From contig NW_006766911.1 in NCBI RefSeq assembly GCF_000275845.1, forward strand, positions 186,957 through 250,956: a stretch of 64,000 nucleotides of DNA, read 5' to 3'. Origin of the DNA: Dichomitus squalens LYAD-421 SS1. Lineage: Eukaryota > Basidiomycota > Agaricomycetes > Polyporales > Polyporaceae. The notes beneath the pieces are model-generated. The model was given only the letters and a program-made list of their open reading frames with translations, ran no database searches and had not been told where the DNA came from. Shown one piece after another: positions 62,483 through 64,000 of the stretch. The position numbers and the translations under genes were made by a program. The first letter of the stretch is position 1; each line of letters begins with the position of its first letter.

Positions 62483-63075
62483 TCAGAAGATCAGGTAGGC
62501 GAGGTCAGTCGACTCCCCGGTAAAGATGACGCTCCCATCTCCGTCGACCTCCTCCACGACGAGGTCTATGGGCACACGCACACACGAACACCAACGTCAA
62601 TCCTCTTCTCGCTACAAGCGCGGAGAACGCATACCGTAGAAACCCTTGACGAACTCGGCCGGGACAGGCAACGACGTGCTAATAAAGTCCGGGCGCGCGC
62701 TCTCGAACGGGATATTGTCCCCGATGAGCGTGGAAAAGGTGGAGTTCCTGAGCGTCGTGCGCACGAAGGACGTGCTCCCGGCCGTGTGGGACTGTAGCGG
62801 AGAAAACGACCCGTCAGCGGCGTGAAGTGACTAAATTATTGAAGGAGGGTCTGACCTCGTCAGCGAACTGGAACTCGATCGAGGGTCCGATGGGGTCGTC
62901 GGAGAGGGGGGAGACGATCGTCTGGTCGGCGCGCGTCTACAAGGCTGAAGGGCGGCGTAATATGTATGTTAGGCAGAGGTCATACAGCGATCGAGCGAAT
63001 GGACGTACGAGTCGCCGTGGCGAGGCTAGCAGTGGCAATGGCGGCGGCAGCAAAGGAGAGGGCGGAGAAGCGCAT
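62483..63075 (-). CDS. Small secreted protein of unknown function, copy 1
   Basis: Four exons on the minus strand: 63075-62986, 62936-62856, 62791-62635, 62565-62483 (136 aa). The N-terminus MRFSALSFAAAAIATASLAT is a clear signal peptide. The mature part has no cysteines and includes PIGPSIEFQFADESHTAG, TTLRNSTFSTLIGDNIPF and VEEVDGDGSVIFTGESTD. All phases agree; the first intron (49 nt, GTATGA...GTAG) is the least certain. I do not recognise the family. An almost identical C-terminal exon at the window's right edge shows that it is tandemly duplicated. It may be an effector-like or wall-associated protein, but nothing in the sequence proves this. Confidence 0.7.
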
Positions 63076-63921
63076 CTCGGCTGCTGTTCACTGGACGACT
63101 GAAAGCGAAAGAGGAACAGAAGAGGAAAAGACTTCAGACAGAGGAATGGAGAATACGGCGAGGTTATGCTGGCTGTATATATGCCATGTTCGCCGGGGAT
63201 GGAGGCCTGCATGTGCGGGCGGCGCACTGCGATCATAGCTTGGCCACGGCGAACGTGGGCGGCCCGACCTTCTTCTTCCTACCAGCGTAAACATCACGTC
63301 TTAGAATGTATGGCATCGCCGTAAGTACGAAACTCGCGCAGAGCCGGACAGTGATGACCGCTAGCAGTTGAGTAACCGCCCGCAACCATCTTCGGGGACC
63401 CCCGGTCGATGATTGGATGCGCAAGAGCTCTCTCACCGCCACCGTGTCCGTGCAAGAAGCGCTCTCCATACCTGGTCATACCCCCAACGGACCGAGAAAA
63501 GCTGTGTCGGACAGCACGAAACGCGGTCCGTTTCGCGGCATGTCGTACCCAGATGACACCAAGTACGGACTCGTTCGCCGCGAGCGCATACACGGCAAGC
63601 ATGCGGCGACAATGAGCTCGCGATCGGGTACAACACCGAAGTTCTGAAAAGCAATGTCATCATATACATAAACCAGAGCCAGGATACGGCACATGATGCA
63701 TGGTGGAGTAGACGAAGTTGTGAGGGCGACTCCCAGAACTGTGGTGGAATCCGAGAAATCACTGGGCATTTATTCACGACGGATCTTCAGCAGTTTCATA
63801 AGACTTGAAACGAGAAGGCCAAGCGGTGGCCTCCAAGGCCGTCTCTAGCTAACTCCAGCGCAACCACCCTCCACGGGCGTTCTCCTCTCGGCCCAGTCCT
63901 TTGTTCCCCCTTGGACATGTA
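63076..63921. other. Spacer between the two small secreted protein genes
   Basis: Upstream region of copy 1 (TATATA at about 63175-63180) and the 3' flank of copy 2. Overlapping short frames on both strands at 63294-63777 are not convincing genes. Confidence 0.4.
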
Positions 63922-64000
63922 TCAGAACACCAGATACGCGAGATCAGTCGACTCCCCAGTGAAGACCACGCTCCCATCCCCTTCGATCTCCTCCACGACC
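63922..64000 (-). CDS. Small secreted protein, copy 2 (partial, runs off the window)
   Basis: Only the last exon is visible. It reads VVEEIEGDGSVVFTGESTD then LAYLVF and a stop at 63922-63924, matching the final exon of the gene at 62483-63075 with few substitutions. The rest lies beyond position 64000. Confidence 0.75.
   Translation of the reverse strand, partial: VVEEIEGDGSVVFTGESTDLAYLVF

Overview
This window looks like a chromosome segment of a filamentous basidiomycete, probably a wood- or litter-decaying agaricomycete. The evidence is many short GT-AG introns (about 50-60 nt) with several tiny exons, Zn2Cys6 proteins whose cluster is split by an intron, and a mix of secreted hydrolases, cytochrome P450s and conserved eukaryotic housekeeping genes. 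Almost every gene is spliced, so the models below were built by hand from splice sites, reading phase and family motifs. Intact models sum to multiples of three unless stated.

Layout. 1-11 kb is gene-poor and holds two short Zn2Cys6 proteins on the + strand (2860-3726, 5718-6629) and an unrecognised minus-strand fragment (10736-11398). 12-14 kb has a secreted aspartic protease with a hydrophobic tail. 17-29 kb is a tandem array of three type-B carboxylesterase/lipase genes (copies A, B, C), with a decayed, inverted fifth copy between B and C and a small inverted-repeat element between A and B. A fourth intact copy (D) lies at 52.4-54.9 kb. 30.8-32.5 kb encodes a secreted beta-propeller of the lactonase/YbhE type, followed by a 0.7 kb inverted-repeat element. 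34-51.7 kb is a housekeeping block containing TRM82, an intron-bearing tRNA-Asp, a tandem pair of S28 serine peptidases, a GH47 alpha-mannosidase, ERV1, a HIT zinc-finger protein of ZNHIT2 type and PAF1. Two abutting inverted-repeat elements interrupt it at 44.8-45.9 kb. 56-61 kb has two tandem paralogous P450s, one broken by a nonsense codon. 62.5-64 kb starts a tandem pair of small secreted proteins, the second cut by the window edge.

How the genes fit together. Roughly half of the genes carry signal peptides: four esterases, two S28 peptidases, the aspartic protease, the propeller and the small secreted proteins. Most belong to local duplications at different stages: diverged tandem copies, intron loss, probable gene conversion, nonsense decay and inverted relics. 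The most distinctive feature is the esterase family's gene structure. Three of the four genes contain an 8-nt microexon between 13- and 28-nt microexons and long exons, one using a GC-AG intron; the fourth has lost the neighbouring intron. The housekeeping genes act in tRNA m7G methylation, oxidative protein folding, glycan trimming, HIT-finger chaperone complexes and transcription elongation, and do not appear functionally linked to the secreted set.
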